A DNA stretch of 5,812 nucleotides from contig CABUWB010000138.1 of assembly GCA_902495025.1 (NCBI GenBank), positions 1 through 5,812 of the forward strand, written 5' to 3'. The notes below the pieces were generated by a model, which saw nothing but the letters and a program-made list of their open reading frames with translations, was not told the DNA's origin and did not search any database. Shown one piece after another: positions 1 to 5,812 of the stretch; the first letter of the stretch is position 1; the number at the start of each line of letters is the position of its first letter. The translations under genes were made by a program, and so were the position numbers. Origin of the DNA: an uncultured Eubacteriales bacterium. GTDB taxonomy: Bacteria > Bacillota > Clostridia > Lachnospirales > CAG-274.

Positions 1-884
1 ATAAACGGACAAAGCACGTTTTCCATAACGATATTGTCTACCCTTATATCCTCAACAACGCCGCCCCTGCCTCGTCTTGATTTAAGGCGGATACCTCTGT
101 CAGTACCCTCAAACACACAGTTTGAAATGGTAACATTTACAATGCCGCCGCTCATTTCAGAACCGAGCACAACACCGCCATGGCCATGCACCATTGTACA
201 GTTTGTAATTGTGATATTCTTACAAGGTACTCTTACCTCTGTATCCTCTGTACCTGCCTTAACTGCGATACAGTCATCACCTACGTCAATATGACAATTG
301 CTGATATGTACGTTTGTACATGACTCAGGGTCGATACCGTCGGTATTAGGTGAGTCGCTTGGGTTATTGATAGTAACGTTGTCAACAGTTACATTGTCGC
401 AAAGTATGGTGTTAATTGTCCAGCTTGGTGAATTTTTAAGCGTAACACCCTGTATAAGCACGTTTTTACACTCGTAAGGAGCAATCATTTTAGGGCGTGG
501 ATACTCATTTTCCTTAGCTCTGAAAATCTTCCACCAGAAAGCACCCTGACCGTCAAGCGTACCCTTACCTGTAATGGAAACATTTTCCTCATTATCGGCA
601 TTGATACATGATGCGTAGCAATCCCTCTTTACACCCTCCCAACGTGAGGTAACAACGGGATACTCGCTTATATCGTTTGAGAAAAGCAGAGTTGCGCCTG
701 CCTCAACATTGAGATTGATATTGCTTTTAAGAAAAATTGCACCTGTAAGATATGTACCTGCAGGTACAAATACAGTACCGCCGCCGTTAGCGGCACAAGC
801 CTCAACAGCCTTTTTTATTGCCGCAGTACACGAGGTTTTACCGTCGCCTACAGCACCGAAATCGCAGATATTTATAATTGCCAT
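1..884 (-). CDS. Glycoside hydrolase family 28 (polygalacturonase-type), C-terminus cut off by window edge
   Basis: Predicted hydrolase of galacturonate-containing backbone (polygalacturonan or rhamnogalacturonan). The 294 visible codons begin with the usual entry to the right-handed beta-helix (DFGAVGDGKT, about residues 8-17; GGGTVFVPAGTYLTG about 34-48). All four GH28 signatures follow in order: NTDG (180-183), GDDC (202-205), GHG (234-236) and RLK (266-268), which supply the catalytic aspartates, the histidine and the substrate-binding Arg/Lys. Family members usually run to about 430-520 residues, so roughly a third lies beyond the left edge. The start is set by GGAGGA at 897-892, six to seven bases before ATG at 884. 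There is no signal peptide, which suggests a cytoplasmic enzyme acting on oligosaccharides, as for the exo-acting GH28 of Thermotoga. It lies 32 bases after the esterase stop with no terminator between, so it is the third gene of the operon. Gly codons favour GGT (about 18 GGT to 11 GGC), unlike the upstream genes. Endo versus exo action cannot be decided. Confidence 0.93.
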   Translation of the reverse strand, partial: MAIINICDFGAVGDGKTSCTAAIKKAVEACAANGGGTVFVPAGTYLTGAIFLKSNINLNVEAGATLLFSNDISEYPVVTSRWEGVKRDCYASCINADNEENVSITGKGTLDGQGAFWWKIFRAKENEYPRPKMIAPYECKNVLIQGVTLKNSPSWTINTILCDNVTVDNVTINNPSDSPNTDGIDPESCTNVHISNCHIDVGDDCIAVKAGTEDTEVRVPCKNITITNCTMVHGHGGVVLGSEMSGGIVNVTISNCVFEGTDRGIRLKSRRGRGGVVEDIRVDNIVMENVLCPF

Positions 885-916
885 TTTAGTTTCCTCCGAT
901 TAATTTTATATTATTA

Positions 917-1942
917 TTAAAGCCCGCAGGCTTTATGTAAAAAGTCATAGCAGCTGCCATACCACCTGTGAGCGCCCTCACATACGGCAAGCTGTAAATT
1001 TTCTTCCTTATCATATATTGAATATGCCTTTTTAGCGGTTTCAAGCTCTGCATATACGCTGTCAAGACCGCTTCTGCCATGCAGCTTGTCCTCACTGCCG
1101 CACTCTATGTAAAGCGGCTTTGGTGCGGCCATTGCCGCAAGCTCGCCGCAGTCAGCCGTATTCCACATATTGTATACAAAGTTGCAGCCGCATTTATTGC
1201 TTTGCAGGCACGTATCCTTTTGCGTATGAAAATATCCGCTTACAACAGACACATCAATATTATCGCAAAGCCCAGCCATAAGCAGGCTGAAAAGTCCGCC
1301 GCCCGAAAAACCAAGGCTTGCTGCCTTATCAAACTTATTTTCCTTTAAACCGAGGGCAAAGTCTGTAAGCACCATAAGCTCAAAAAGCGCCGCACCCTGC
1401 AGGCTAAGACCCAGTGCCGACAGTGTATCATTTAATATATCACACGCCGACTGCAAAGGATTTTTGCATAAGAGCGCCATACGCTCACCGCTGCCCAAAA
1501 TATCGGGACATACGGCAATATAACCCCTTTGTACAAGCTCCAGACCGTAGGCAGCCTTTGTATTATCCCTTGCACCCTCGGGCGGATTGCCCACAGCGCC
1601 CTCCTTGCCGTAGCTGCCATGACAGTGCAGCGCAATTACGGTTTTGCCATTGCAATTATCGGGTATAAGCACATAAAGCGGCATTTTCAGCTTAACTGCG
1701 GTAGGCAGAATATATTTATCACGCCTGTAGCCGTCAAAGCTAATGCTTTCCACAAGCTGTGCACTGCCTCCGTCCCTTACAAGGGCGTCCATACCCAAAG
1801 CGGAAAGCACCCTTTTACGTGCATCTTCCCTCCATTTAACAAGTCCGTCCATATTGTCAGCATTAAAGGCGCAGCTTTTTTCCGCCTGTCTGCAAAGCTC
1901 CAGCAAAAAGCTCTCGCCGTTAATATCTTCCATATTATACAT
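917..1942 (-). CDS. Alpha/beta-hydrolase esterase (acetyl-xylan-esterase / dienelactone-hydrolase-like), probable carbohydrate esterase
   Basis: A 341-residue serine esterase. Seen in the sequence: the oxyanion-hole region HCHGS (106-110), the segment RGYIAVCPDILGSGER (139-154), the nucleophile elbow GFSGG with Ser213, Asp285 in ECGSEDKL, and His325 in EGAHRWY, a complete catalytic triad in the right order. The stretch CGCNF (251-255) followed by the APKPLYIECG strand is typical of large acetyl-esterase-like hydrolases of this fold. There is no signal peptide or membrane segment, and about 16 cysteines, fitting a cytosolic protein of an anaerobe. The stop of the upstream pectin methylesterase and this ATG share one base (TGATG), and GAGG at 1956-1953 lies ten bases before the start, so translation is probably coupled. 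An in-frame ATG at codon 4 is spaced less well from that site. Between two pectin enzymes, deacetylation of pectic oligosaccharides is the natural guess; the actual substrate is unproven. Confidence 0.85.
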   Translation of the reverse strand: MYNMEDINGESFLLELCRQAEKSCAFNADNMDGLVKWREDARKRVLSALGMDALVRDGGSAQLVESISFDGYRRDKYILPTAVKLKMPLYVLIPDNCNGKTVIALHCHGSYGKEGAVGNPPEGARDNTKAAYGLELVQRGYIAVCPDILGSGERMALLCKNPLQSACDILNDTLSALGLSLQGAALFELMVLTDFALGLKENKFDKAASLGFSGGGLFSLLMAGLCDNIDVSVVSGYFHTQKDTCLQSNKCGCNFVYNMWNTADCGELAAMAAPKPLYIECGSEDKLHGRSGLDSVYAELETAKKAYSIYDKEENLQLAVCEGAHRWYGSCYDFLHKACGL

Positions 1943-2904
1943 CAGATTAAGTCCTCATAATCCATATATTCATATTTCCAGCCCGAGAAAATATTGTCAT
2001 CGGTATACTGTGCCGCCTCATCATCAGTCAGCACCCTGCACCACTCTACAAGACCGTCCTCATCATAGCCCTCACCACTGCAATTGTGGAAGGCATAAAA
2101 GGCAGTTTCGTGCCTGTTGGTATCATTCCATTTAACAAAACCCTGACGGCTTATGCACTTACCTATATTACAATCAAGAAAAACAACATTTGCGTGCTCT
2201 CTCCATGGTCTGCCAAGATATGCAGAGTTATTTGCCGCATTGCCGCCTATATGGCAGTTGCGGAACACATAGCCGTATTTCAGCTTGTCCGACGTGCAAG
2301 CAGCCGTTACATAGCAGTGATAGCCGTTTGCTCTGTCAAGCGAGAAAATTTCACAATCCTCAAAACCAGCCGCAGCACCGCCAAATATAAAGTCCACATC
2401 GCCCTCAATATAGCAGTTTTTAAAAATCTGCCTGTTGTAAATTGAAGGGTCCCTTTCAATATCCAAAAACATAGGCGCAGTAAGCAGCGTATCCTGCCTT
2501 GCCTTAATTACGCAGTCCTTAACAACAGCCTTATCGCAGTCAAGGTAAAGTGCCGTAGCCTGTCCCACAATGCTGCCTATACCCGCAGCATTGATTATTG
2601 ACAGATTATATGCCTCAAAGCCCTCTGCCGACGGCAAAACATGCACAGTGGCAGTTTCAAAGGTGCCAATCTGCTCCCCTGCCTCATTAACCATAAAGGC
2701 ACTGTCACTGTAGGTAATAACAGTTTTAACCCTGTCCTGCCCCACAAGAGTAATATCAGGCTTGTCTATAATAAGCTTTTCCTCATAGACTCCGTTTTTT
2801 ATATATATGACCGCCGCTTCCCCGTTATTAACGCTGTCAAGCGCCGATACAATGTCGGTAAAATCACCGCTGCCGTTTTTATCAACTGTCAGATTTAACG
2901 ACAT
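1942..2904 (-). CDS. Pectin methylesterase (pectinesterase, carbohydrate esterase family 8), no signal peptide
   Basis: Removes methyl esters from galacturonate residues of pectin, releasing methanol and carboxylate. The 320-residue protein is nearly all right-handed beta-helix, opening with LTVDKNGSGDFTDI, the family's usual first strand. Family catalytic residues are all visible: Gln115 (GQATAL), Gln137 and Asp138 (ARQDTLL), nucleophile Asp171 (GDVDFIFG), and Arg232/Trp234 (YLGRPWRE). The roughly 32-residue gap between the two catalytic aspartates is longer than in the Erwinia PemA type and matches a bacterial subgroup with an insertion there. ATG at 2904 follows GGAGGT (2916-2911). The mature domain starts at residue 1, so the enzyme should be cytoplasmic, unlike the secreted plant and Erwinia enzymes, and would act on imported methylated oligogalacturonides. 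It is the first gene of the operon and overlaps the esterase by one base. Identity as CE8 is very secure; substrate length preference is not known. Confidence 0.95.
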   Translation of the reverse strand: MSLNLTVDKNGSGDFTDIVSALDSVNNGEAAVIYIKNGVYEEKLIIDKPDITLVGQDRVKTVITYSDSAFMVNEAGEQIGTFETATVHVLPSAEGFEAYNLSIINAAGIGSIVGQATALYLDCDKAVVKDCVIKARQDTLLTAPMFLDIERDPSIYNRQIFKNCYIEGDVDFIFGGAAAGFEDCEIFSLDRANGYHCYVTAACTSDKLKYGYVFRNCHIGGNAANNSAYLGRPWREHANVVFLDCNIGKCISRQGFVKWNDTNRHETAFYAFHNCSGEGYDEDGLVEWCRVLTDDEAAQYTDDNIFSGWKYEYMDYEDLI

Positions 2905-2939
2905 ATTACAACCTCCACTTCAACCCATCAGATTATCTT

Positions 2940-2945
2940 ATTATA
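2940..2945 (-). promoter_or_regulatory. Probable -10 box of the pectin operon promoter
   Basis: A perfect TATAAT read on the minus strand, placing a start point near 2933 and a leader of about 30 bases before the methylesterase ATG at 2904. No TTGACA-like hexamer lies 16-19 bases upstream, which would fit a promoter that needs an activator. AT-rich DNA makes chance TATAAT matches common, so this stays tentative. Confidence 0.45.
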
Positions 2946-2964
2946 ATGATACCACTAATTTATA

Positions 2965-2980
2965 ATTTTGTCCACAAAAT
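2965..2980. promoter_or_regulatory. Operator-like perfect palindrome upstream of the pectin operon
   Basis: ATTTTGT-CC-ACAAAAT has perfect seven-base arms around a two-base centre. Allowing a three-base bulge, the pairing continues outward (AATTT at 2956-2961 region against AAATT at 2981-2985). Its centre lies about 39 bases before the inferred start point of the pectin operon, covering the place of the missing -35 box. That position suits a dimeric regulator. The palindrome does not match the cre, CRP or Rex consensus as I know them, and AraC proteins more often use direct repeats, so the binding protein is unknown. Confidence 0.45.
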
Positions 2981-2993
2981 AAATTGTAATATC

Positions 2994-3037
2994 AAAAAAA
3001 AGACAGATAAAATACAAGCTATCAATTGTATTTCATC
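2994..3037 (-). terminator. Probable intrinsic terminator after the MATE gene
   Basis: Read on the minus strand, GATGAAATACAA (3037-3026) pairs with TTGTATTTTATC (3017-3006): 12 base pairs with one G-U, around an eight-base loop. TGTC and then eight T (3001-2994) follow. The stem is AT-rich, so termination may be weak. It lies 84 bases after the MATE stop and before the pectin promoter, separating the two transcription units. The inner perfect arms AAATACAA/TTGTATTT could alternatively be a protein site. Confidence 0.55.
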
Positions 3038-3120
3038 CGCCTTAGTTTTGAAGAAAGCTGCCTTTGCACAAACGGCGCTCGGGGCAAATAAATCACACCG
3101 CAGGCGCAGGCTGTTTATAT

Positions 3121-4494
3121 TTAAACGGTGCAGCGCTTACGGCGGCTGCATTTATAAAGCACCCAAAGTATAAACGATGAAAGTGCATTACTTGCAACTA
3201 CCGAAAACCATACACTCCTTTCTTCCATTTTAAAGAAATAAGAAAAAATAAACAGGGTTGCAAAACGGAACACCCACAGCCTTGTTGCATCTATGAGCAT
3301 TGTAACAACCGTTTTTCCGTTGCCGTTAAAATAACCCTTGGTTGTATCATAAATACCGTTTGTCCAGCAGCAGAACGCCATTATGGACAGGAAATCCGCC
3401 GCCATTGGTATAACCTCCTTATCGGAGGAAAATATGCTTACCATTGCAGTTGAAACAACACCTCTTGAAAGTATCATACCGCTTGTAAACAGGAATATAA
3501 CTATCATAAACCTTGCACGCCTGTATGCCTCGTCAGCCCTGTCAGCCTGATAAGCGCCTATATTCTGCCCGACTATGGTGGCAGTTGCCGAGCCAAAAGC
3601 CGTTGACGGCATGGTGATAATGCCGTTTATGCGGTTGCCTATGCCGTATGCCGCCATTGCGGTATTACCGTAGGCAAGCACGTTTTTTGTCATAAGCAGA
3701 AAGCCAAGCTGCATTGTGCTGCCGCCAAGCGCCGTAGGCAGACCTATGCTGATTATGCGCTTTATTTTATCCAATTTAGGCTTCAGTCTGGCTGGTTTAA
3801 GCTGTATATAAACGGGCTTATCCTTTTTGATAAGGTCAATCAGTGCAATTACCGCACAGGGACCCTTTGCAAGCATTGTGGCAAACGCCGCACCCGCAAC
3901 ACCCCAGTGAAACACCAGTATAAAAAGCGGGTCAAGTATAAGGTTTAATATTACGCCAAGCAGATTAAGCCGCATGGGACGTATGGTATCGCCCTGCGCC
4001 TGGTTTACCGCCGCAAACAGGTTAATCATAAAAAGAAAGGGCAAATCCATAAGCACTATCTGCAAATAGGTGCAGCCGTATTTTTCCACATTGCCGCTTG
4101 CACCGAGCCATGCCACAATAAAAGGCGTTGCAATAACACCTATTATGGCAAACAGCACCGAAAAGAGCATTGATACGGTAAAAAGCTGGTCAGCCATTTC
4201 CTTTGAGTTTTTTTCATCACCCGCACCTACGTACTGTGATATAAGTATTGAGCCTGCAAGTGTAAAACCCTGCCCGAAATTTATAACTATATTCTGTACG
4301 GGTGAAACAAGTGAGATTGCCGCCATTTCATCAGTACCCAGCTTGCCGAGCAGGTAGGTATCGGTAAGATTGTACATGGTCTGTATAAAATTGTTTACAA
4401 CAATTGGCACAGCAAGCGCAAGTATGGCACGTGTAAGTGAGCCAGACAAAATAAGCTGTGAATTTTTTTCCGCCCTGCTTATATTAGCCGACAT
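3121..4494 (-). CDS. MATE-family cation-coupled multidrug/solute exporter
   Basis: Integral membrane exporter of 457 residues, the normal length for the family, expected to expel drugs or metabolites in exchange for Na+ or H+. About twelve hydrophobic segments are visible in two similar halves (roughly 22-222 and 247-448), joined by a basic loop rich in Lys (223-246). Family signs include the first helix LAVPIVVNNFIQTMYNLTDTY with Asp45, GxxLxISQYVGAGD near 80-93, NQAQGDTIRPM (164-174) ending the first half's motif, VGQNIGA (308-314), and KGYFNGNGKT (386-394), the matching motif of the second half. The start is fixed by AAGGAGGG (4508-4501), seven bases before ATG. It is divergent from the AraC gene and separated from the pectin operon by a probable terminator. 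Substrate is unknown. A link to pectin use is not shown; pairing with a divergent regulator suggests it is induced by something that regulator senses. Confidence 0.92.
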   Translation of the reverse strand: MSANISRAEKNSQLILSGSLTRAILALAVPIVVNNFIQTMYNLTDTYLLGKLGTDEMAAISLVSPVQNIVINFGQGFTLAGSILISQYVGAGDEKNSKEMADQLFTVSMLFSVLFAIIGVIATPFIVAWLGASGNVEKYGCTYLQIVLMDLPFLFMINLFAAVNQAQGDTIRPMRLNLLGVILNLILDPLFILVFHWGVAGAAFATMLAKGPCAVIALIDLIKKDKPVYIQLKPARLKPKLDKIKRIISIGLPTALGGSTMQLGFLLMTKNVLAYGNTAMAAYGIGNRINGIITMPSTAFGSATATIVGQNIGAYQADRADEAYRRARFMIVIFLFTSGMILSRGVVSTAMVSIFSSDKEVIPMAADFLSIMAFCCWTNGIYDTTKGYFNGNGKTVVTMLIDATRLWVFRFATLFIFSYFFKMEERSVWFSVVASNALSSFILWVLYKCSRRKRCTV

Positions 4495-4509
4495 GGCAAT
4501 CCCTCCTTA

Positions 4510-4538
4510 CTGACATTGTACAGTAAAAAAACTATAAT
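4510..4538 (+). promoter_or_regulatory. Probable sigma-A promoter for the AraC-family gene
   Basis: CTGACA (4510-4515), a 17-base spacer and TATAAT (4533-4538) match the vegetative consensus at 11 of 12 positions with ideal spacing. The start point would be near 4545, giving a leader of about 75 AT-rich bases before ATG 4620. It overlaps the oppositely directed MATE promoter-like sequence. Confidence 0.65.
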
Positions 4539-4543
4539 AACAA
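4515..4543 (-). promoter_or_regulatory. Possible promoter for the MATE gene, overlapping the AraC promoter
   Basis: On the minus strand, TTGTTA (4543-4538), a 17-base spacer and TACAAT (4520-4515) form a fair promoter (4/6 and 5/6 matches). The inferred start near 4508 leaves a leader of only about 14 bases, with the ribosome site at its very 5' end, which is tight but workable. No better candidate was seen in the gap. Confidence 0.45.
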
Positions 4544-4608
4544 GAAATTTTTTATTATTTTAGGCAATAACTACTGTTTTTTTGTTATTTTTATGTTAAA
4601 ATACCCTT

Positions 4609-4614
4609 GGAGGA
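4609..4614 (+). promoter_or_regulatory. Ribosome binding site that decides the AraC-family start
   Basis: GGAGGA lies inside the longer open frame that begins at ATG 4593, and is spaced six bases from ATG 4620. The upstream ATG at 4593 has only T-rich sequence before it, so 4620 is the real start. Confidence 0.85.
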
Positions 4615-4619
4615 ATATT

Positions 4620-5444
4620 ATGAGTGCTTATTTCAAAATATCAAAAATAAAACGTGAGCCATATTTCACCATGGACAGCTCACATTACCATAAGGATTAC
4701 GAGATTTATTTTCTGCTTAACGGCACAAGGAGATTTTTTGTTGAGGACTCCATTTACAATATAAAGGGCGGAGATATTGTGATACTGCCAAAGGGTGTGC
4801 TGCACCGTACAGCCTACCTTAACAGCAGCTCACATGAGAGATATAATATGGTCTTTTCGGGCGAATACTTTGCCGACCTCACCACCGAATTTGGCGAAAG
4901 CATCTTTGAGGATACCTTTGCAAAGCACCCTGTTGTAAGCGTACCGCAAAGCAGACTTGCGCATATTACCGAAATGTTTGAGCGCCTTTATGTGGAGTAT
5001 ACCAACGCCGACTGTTACAGCAGCCTTAATATCAAAAACTATGTGCAGTCCATTATTATCTTCCTTATACGCTGTATATCCTTCCGTATGGATATATCCG
5101 CACCCGGGCTTGACCCGTCCGACTGCCTTATGCAGGAGGCTGCAAGGTATATAAGCGCAAACTATAACAGGGAGCTTACTCTCGCAGGCGTTGCTGCCAC
5201 CGTCAATATGAGCCCGACATATTTTTCAAAAAAGTTCAAGACGGCAACAGGCTTTGGCTTTAAGGAATACCTTGTTAATATAAGGCTGAAAAATGCCTCA
5301 CACCTGCTGCTTGAAAGTAATATGAGCGTTACCGAAATCGCTACACGCTGTGGCTTTAATGACAGTAATTATTTTGGTGATGTTTTTAAAAGGGCAAAGG
5401 GTATGTCGCCACTTATGTATAGGAAGAATAATGTTTTTATTTAG
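4620..5444 (+). CDS. AraC-family transcriptional regulator with N-terminal cupin domain
   Basis: Ligand-responsive DNA-binding regulator of 274 residues. The N-terminal cupin (about 18-100) shows the usual sensor pattern: HYHKDYEIYFLLNG (22-35), a GGDIVILPKGVLHR strand-turn (50-63) and a conserved NMVFSG strand (76-81). A helical linker follows (about 110-160). The C-terminal AraC domain (about 170-270) has both helix-turn-helix units: LTLAGVAATVNMSPTYFSKKFK (187-207) and SVTEIATRCGFNDSNYFGDVFKR (236-258), closing with the family tail GMSPLMYR (261-268). The cupin implies a small ligand, plausibly a sugar or uronate. It is divergent from the MATE gene with overlapping promoters, so control of that gene and of itself is likely. 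Control of the pectin operon is an attractive but unproven extension, since the operon starts about 1.7 kb away. The ligand cannot be read from the sequence. Confidence 0.93.
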   Translation: MSAYFKISKIKREPYFTMDSSHYHKDYEIYFLLNGTRRFFVEDSIYNIKGGDIVILPKGVLHRTAYLNSSSHERYNMVFSGEYFADLTTEFGESIFEDTFAKHPVVSVPQSRLAHITEMFERLYVEYTNADCYSSLNIKNYVQSIIIFLIRCISFRMDISAPGLDPSDCLMQEAARYISANYNRELTLAGVAATVNMSPTYFSKKFKTATGFGFKEYLVNIRLKNASHLLLESNMSVTEIATRCGFNDSNYFGDVFKRAKGMSPLMYRKNNVFI

Positions 5445-5510
5445 CATTTACCTTATACCAAAAAGATAAATTAGAGTTTATAGGTGTAATAATACCTTAA
5501 CATTTCAATC

Positions 5511-5630
5511 GTAGGGGCGGCAATCTGCCGCCCGTTAGTAATTATAATATGCTAAAATTAGGGCGGATATGGAATCCGCCTCAGGTTGCATAGGCGAGCA
5601 GTATTGCAAAGCAATACGACCAGCCCCTAC
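5511..5630. repeat. Palindromic repeat element bounded by GTAGGGGC / GCCCCTAC (complete copy)
   Basis: A 120-base element that opens with GTAGGGGC (5511-5518) and closes with the complement GCCCCTAC (5623-5630). Inside are three hairpins: GGGCGGCA-atc-TGCCGCCC (5515-5533), GGCGGAT-atgga-ATCCGCC (5562-5580) and GTATTGC-aaa-GCAATAC (5601-5617). The last sits in a larger imperfect foldback closed by GGTTGC (5584-5589) and GCAACC (5631-5636), just outside the element's edge. No coding capacity and no obvious target duplication. It resembles short non-autonomous palindromic repeats (MITE- or REP-like) that I recall being common in clostridial genomes; the family name is unknown to me. Confidence 0.7.
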
Positions 5631-5742
5631 GCAACCCATAATAGCATTGTTGCATTGCATACAAATTAGATGTTGGTTTGTTTAAATATCCTGCATATAA
5701 GCTAAATTTTTCCAAAAAATCAATTAACGTTGTAATTAACTT

Positions 5743-5812
5743 GTAGGGGCGGATTCCATATCCGCCCGAATGTAGAACAAACCACAATGGTTGACGGGCG
5801 GCAGGTTGCCGC
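5743..5812. repeat. Second palindromic repeat element, truncated at the window edge
   Basis: Opens with GTAGGGGC (5743-5750). Its first hairpin (5748-5767) is an exact reverse complement of the 20 bases at 5561-5580 in the first element. After a small stem AACCA-CAA-TGGTT (5780-5792), the last 18 bases are the reverse complement of the first element's opening hairpin with one or two changes. A closing GCCCCTAC would be expected just past the window end. Confidence 0.65.

Larger units (their letters stand above)
5445..5812. other. Gene-free stretch holding palindromic repeat elements
   Basis: No convincing gene on either strand. The first 66 bases after the AraC stop are AT-rich; the only hairpin is a weak AGGTGT/ATACCT pair (5482-5497) without a T run, so no clear terminator for the regulator is seen. 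The rest is taken by two repeat elements (5511-5630 and 5743 to the window end) and a 112-base AT-rich spacer between them. Confidence 0.8.

Noticed and set aside
34..294. Plus-strand open frame of 86 codons
   Set aside because: Antisense to the well-supported GH28 gene, with no ribosome site and a low-complexity Pro/Thr/Ser translation typical of a shadow frame.
1414..1668. Several open frames on both strands inside the esterase gene
   Set aside because: They lie wholly within the esterase, whose catalytic motifs are intact; translations show no domain and no ribosome sites precede them.
2946..3173. Plus-strand open frame of 75 codons between the pectin operon and the MATE gene
   Set aside because: No Shine-Dalgarno before the ATG, it runs through the terminator-like hairpin and into the MATE 3' end antisense, and its product looks like nothing recognisable.
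4595..4602. Extended -10-like TGTTAAAAT just before the AraC gene
   Set aside because: It would start the transcript on top of the ribosome site and has no -35; the CTGACA-TATAAT pair upstream is far better.
4593..4619. Earlier ATG giving nine more residues to the AraC protein
   Set aside because: The only good ribosome site, GGAGGA, lies after this ATG and is placed for ATG 4620.
5581..5787. Minus-strand open frame of 68 codons in the right-hand spacer
   Set aside because: It runs through hairpin repeats, lacks a ribosome site, and encodes nothing recognisable.
5511..5812. Possible CRISPR array or riboswitch because of repeated palindromes
   Set aside because: Repeats are inverted, differ in content and are not regularly spaced, with no uniform spacers; nothing resembles a known riboswitch core and no gene follows in the window.

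Overview
The window reads as a piece of a Gram-positive anaerobe of the Clostridia (a gut Ruminococcaceae/Oscillospiraceae- or Lachnospiraceae-type genome). The evidence is strong purine-rich Shine-Dalgarno sites (GGAGG) before every gene, AT-rich intergenic DNA, cysteine-rich cytosolic-looking enzymes, and GTAGGGGC-bounded palindromic repeats of a kind I associate with clostridial genomes. The genus cannot be fixed from the sequence.

Left part (1-2904, minus strand): a three-gene pectin-breakdown operon, transcribed right to left. It runs from a family CE8 pectin methylesterase (2904-1942), to an alpha/beta-hydrolase esterase whose start codon shares one base with the methylesterase stop (1942-917), to a GH28 polygalacturonase-type hydrolase (884 to beyond the left edge). 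None of the three has a signal peptide. The likely division of labour is removal of methyl esters, removal of another ester (perhaps acetyl), then hydrolysis of the galacturonate backbone, all in the cytoplasm on imported oligosaccharides. No transporter or uronate catabolic gene is visible here.

Control region (2905-3120): upstream of the operon are a perfect TATAAT with no good -35 box, and a perfect 16-bp palindrome centred about 39 bases before the inferred start point, where an activator or repressor would act. Behind it lies an AT-rich hairpin with a run of T, probably the terminator of the next gene upstream.

Middle and right (3121-5444): a MATE-family multidrug/solute exporter (minus strand) and a divergent AraC-family regulator with an N-terminal cupin and C-terminal double helix-turn-helix (plus strand). 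Their 125-bp spacer holds two oppositely directed promoter-like sequences that overlap almost completely. The AraC protein is the obvious candidate regulator of the exporter and perhaps of the pectin operon, but this is inference from position.

Right end (5445-5812): no gene. It holds one complete and one truncated palindromic repeat element built from two shared hairpin modules, used in opposite order and orientation. I see no clearly new defence, mobile or RNA system. The most distinctive points are the intracellular pectin trio, the operator-like palindrome, the overlapping divergent promoters and the modular repeats.
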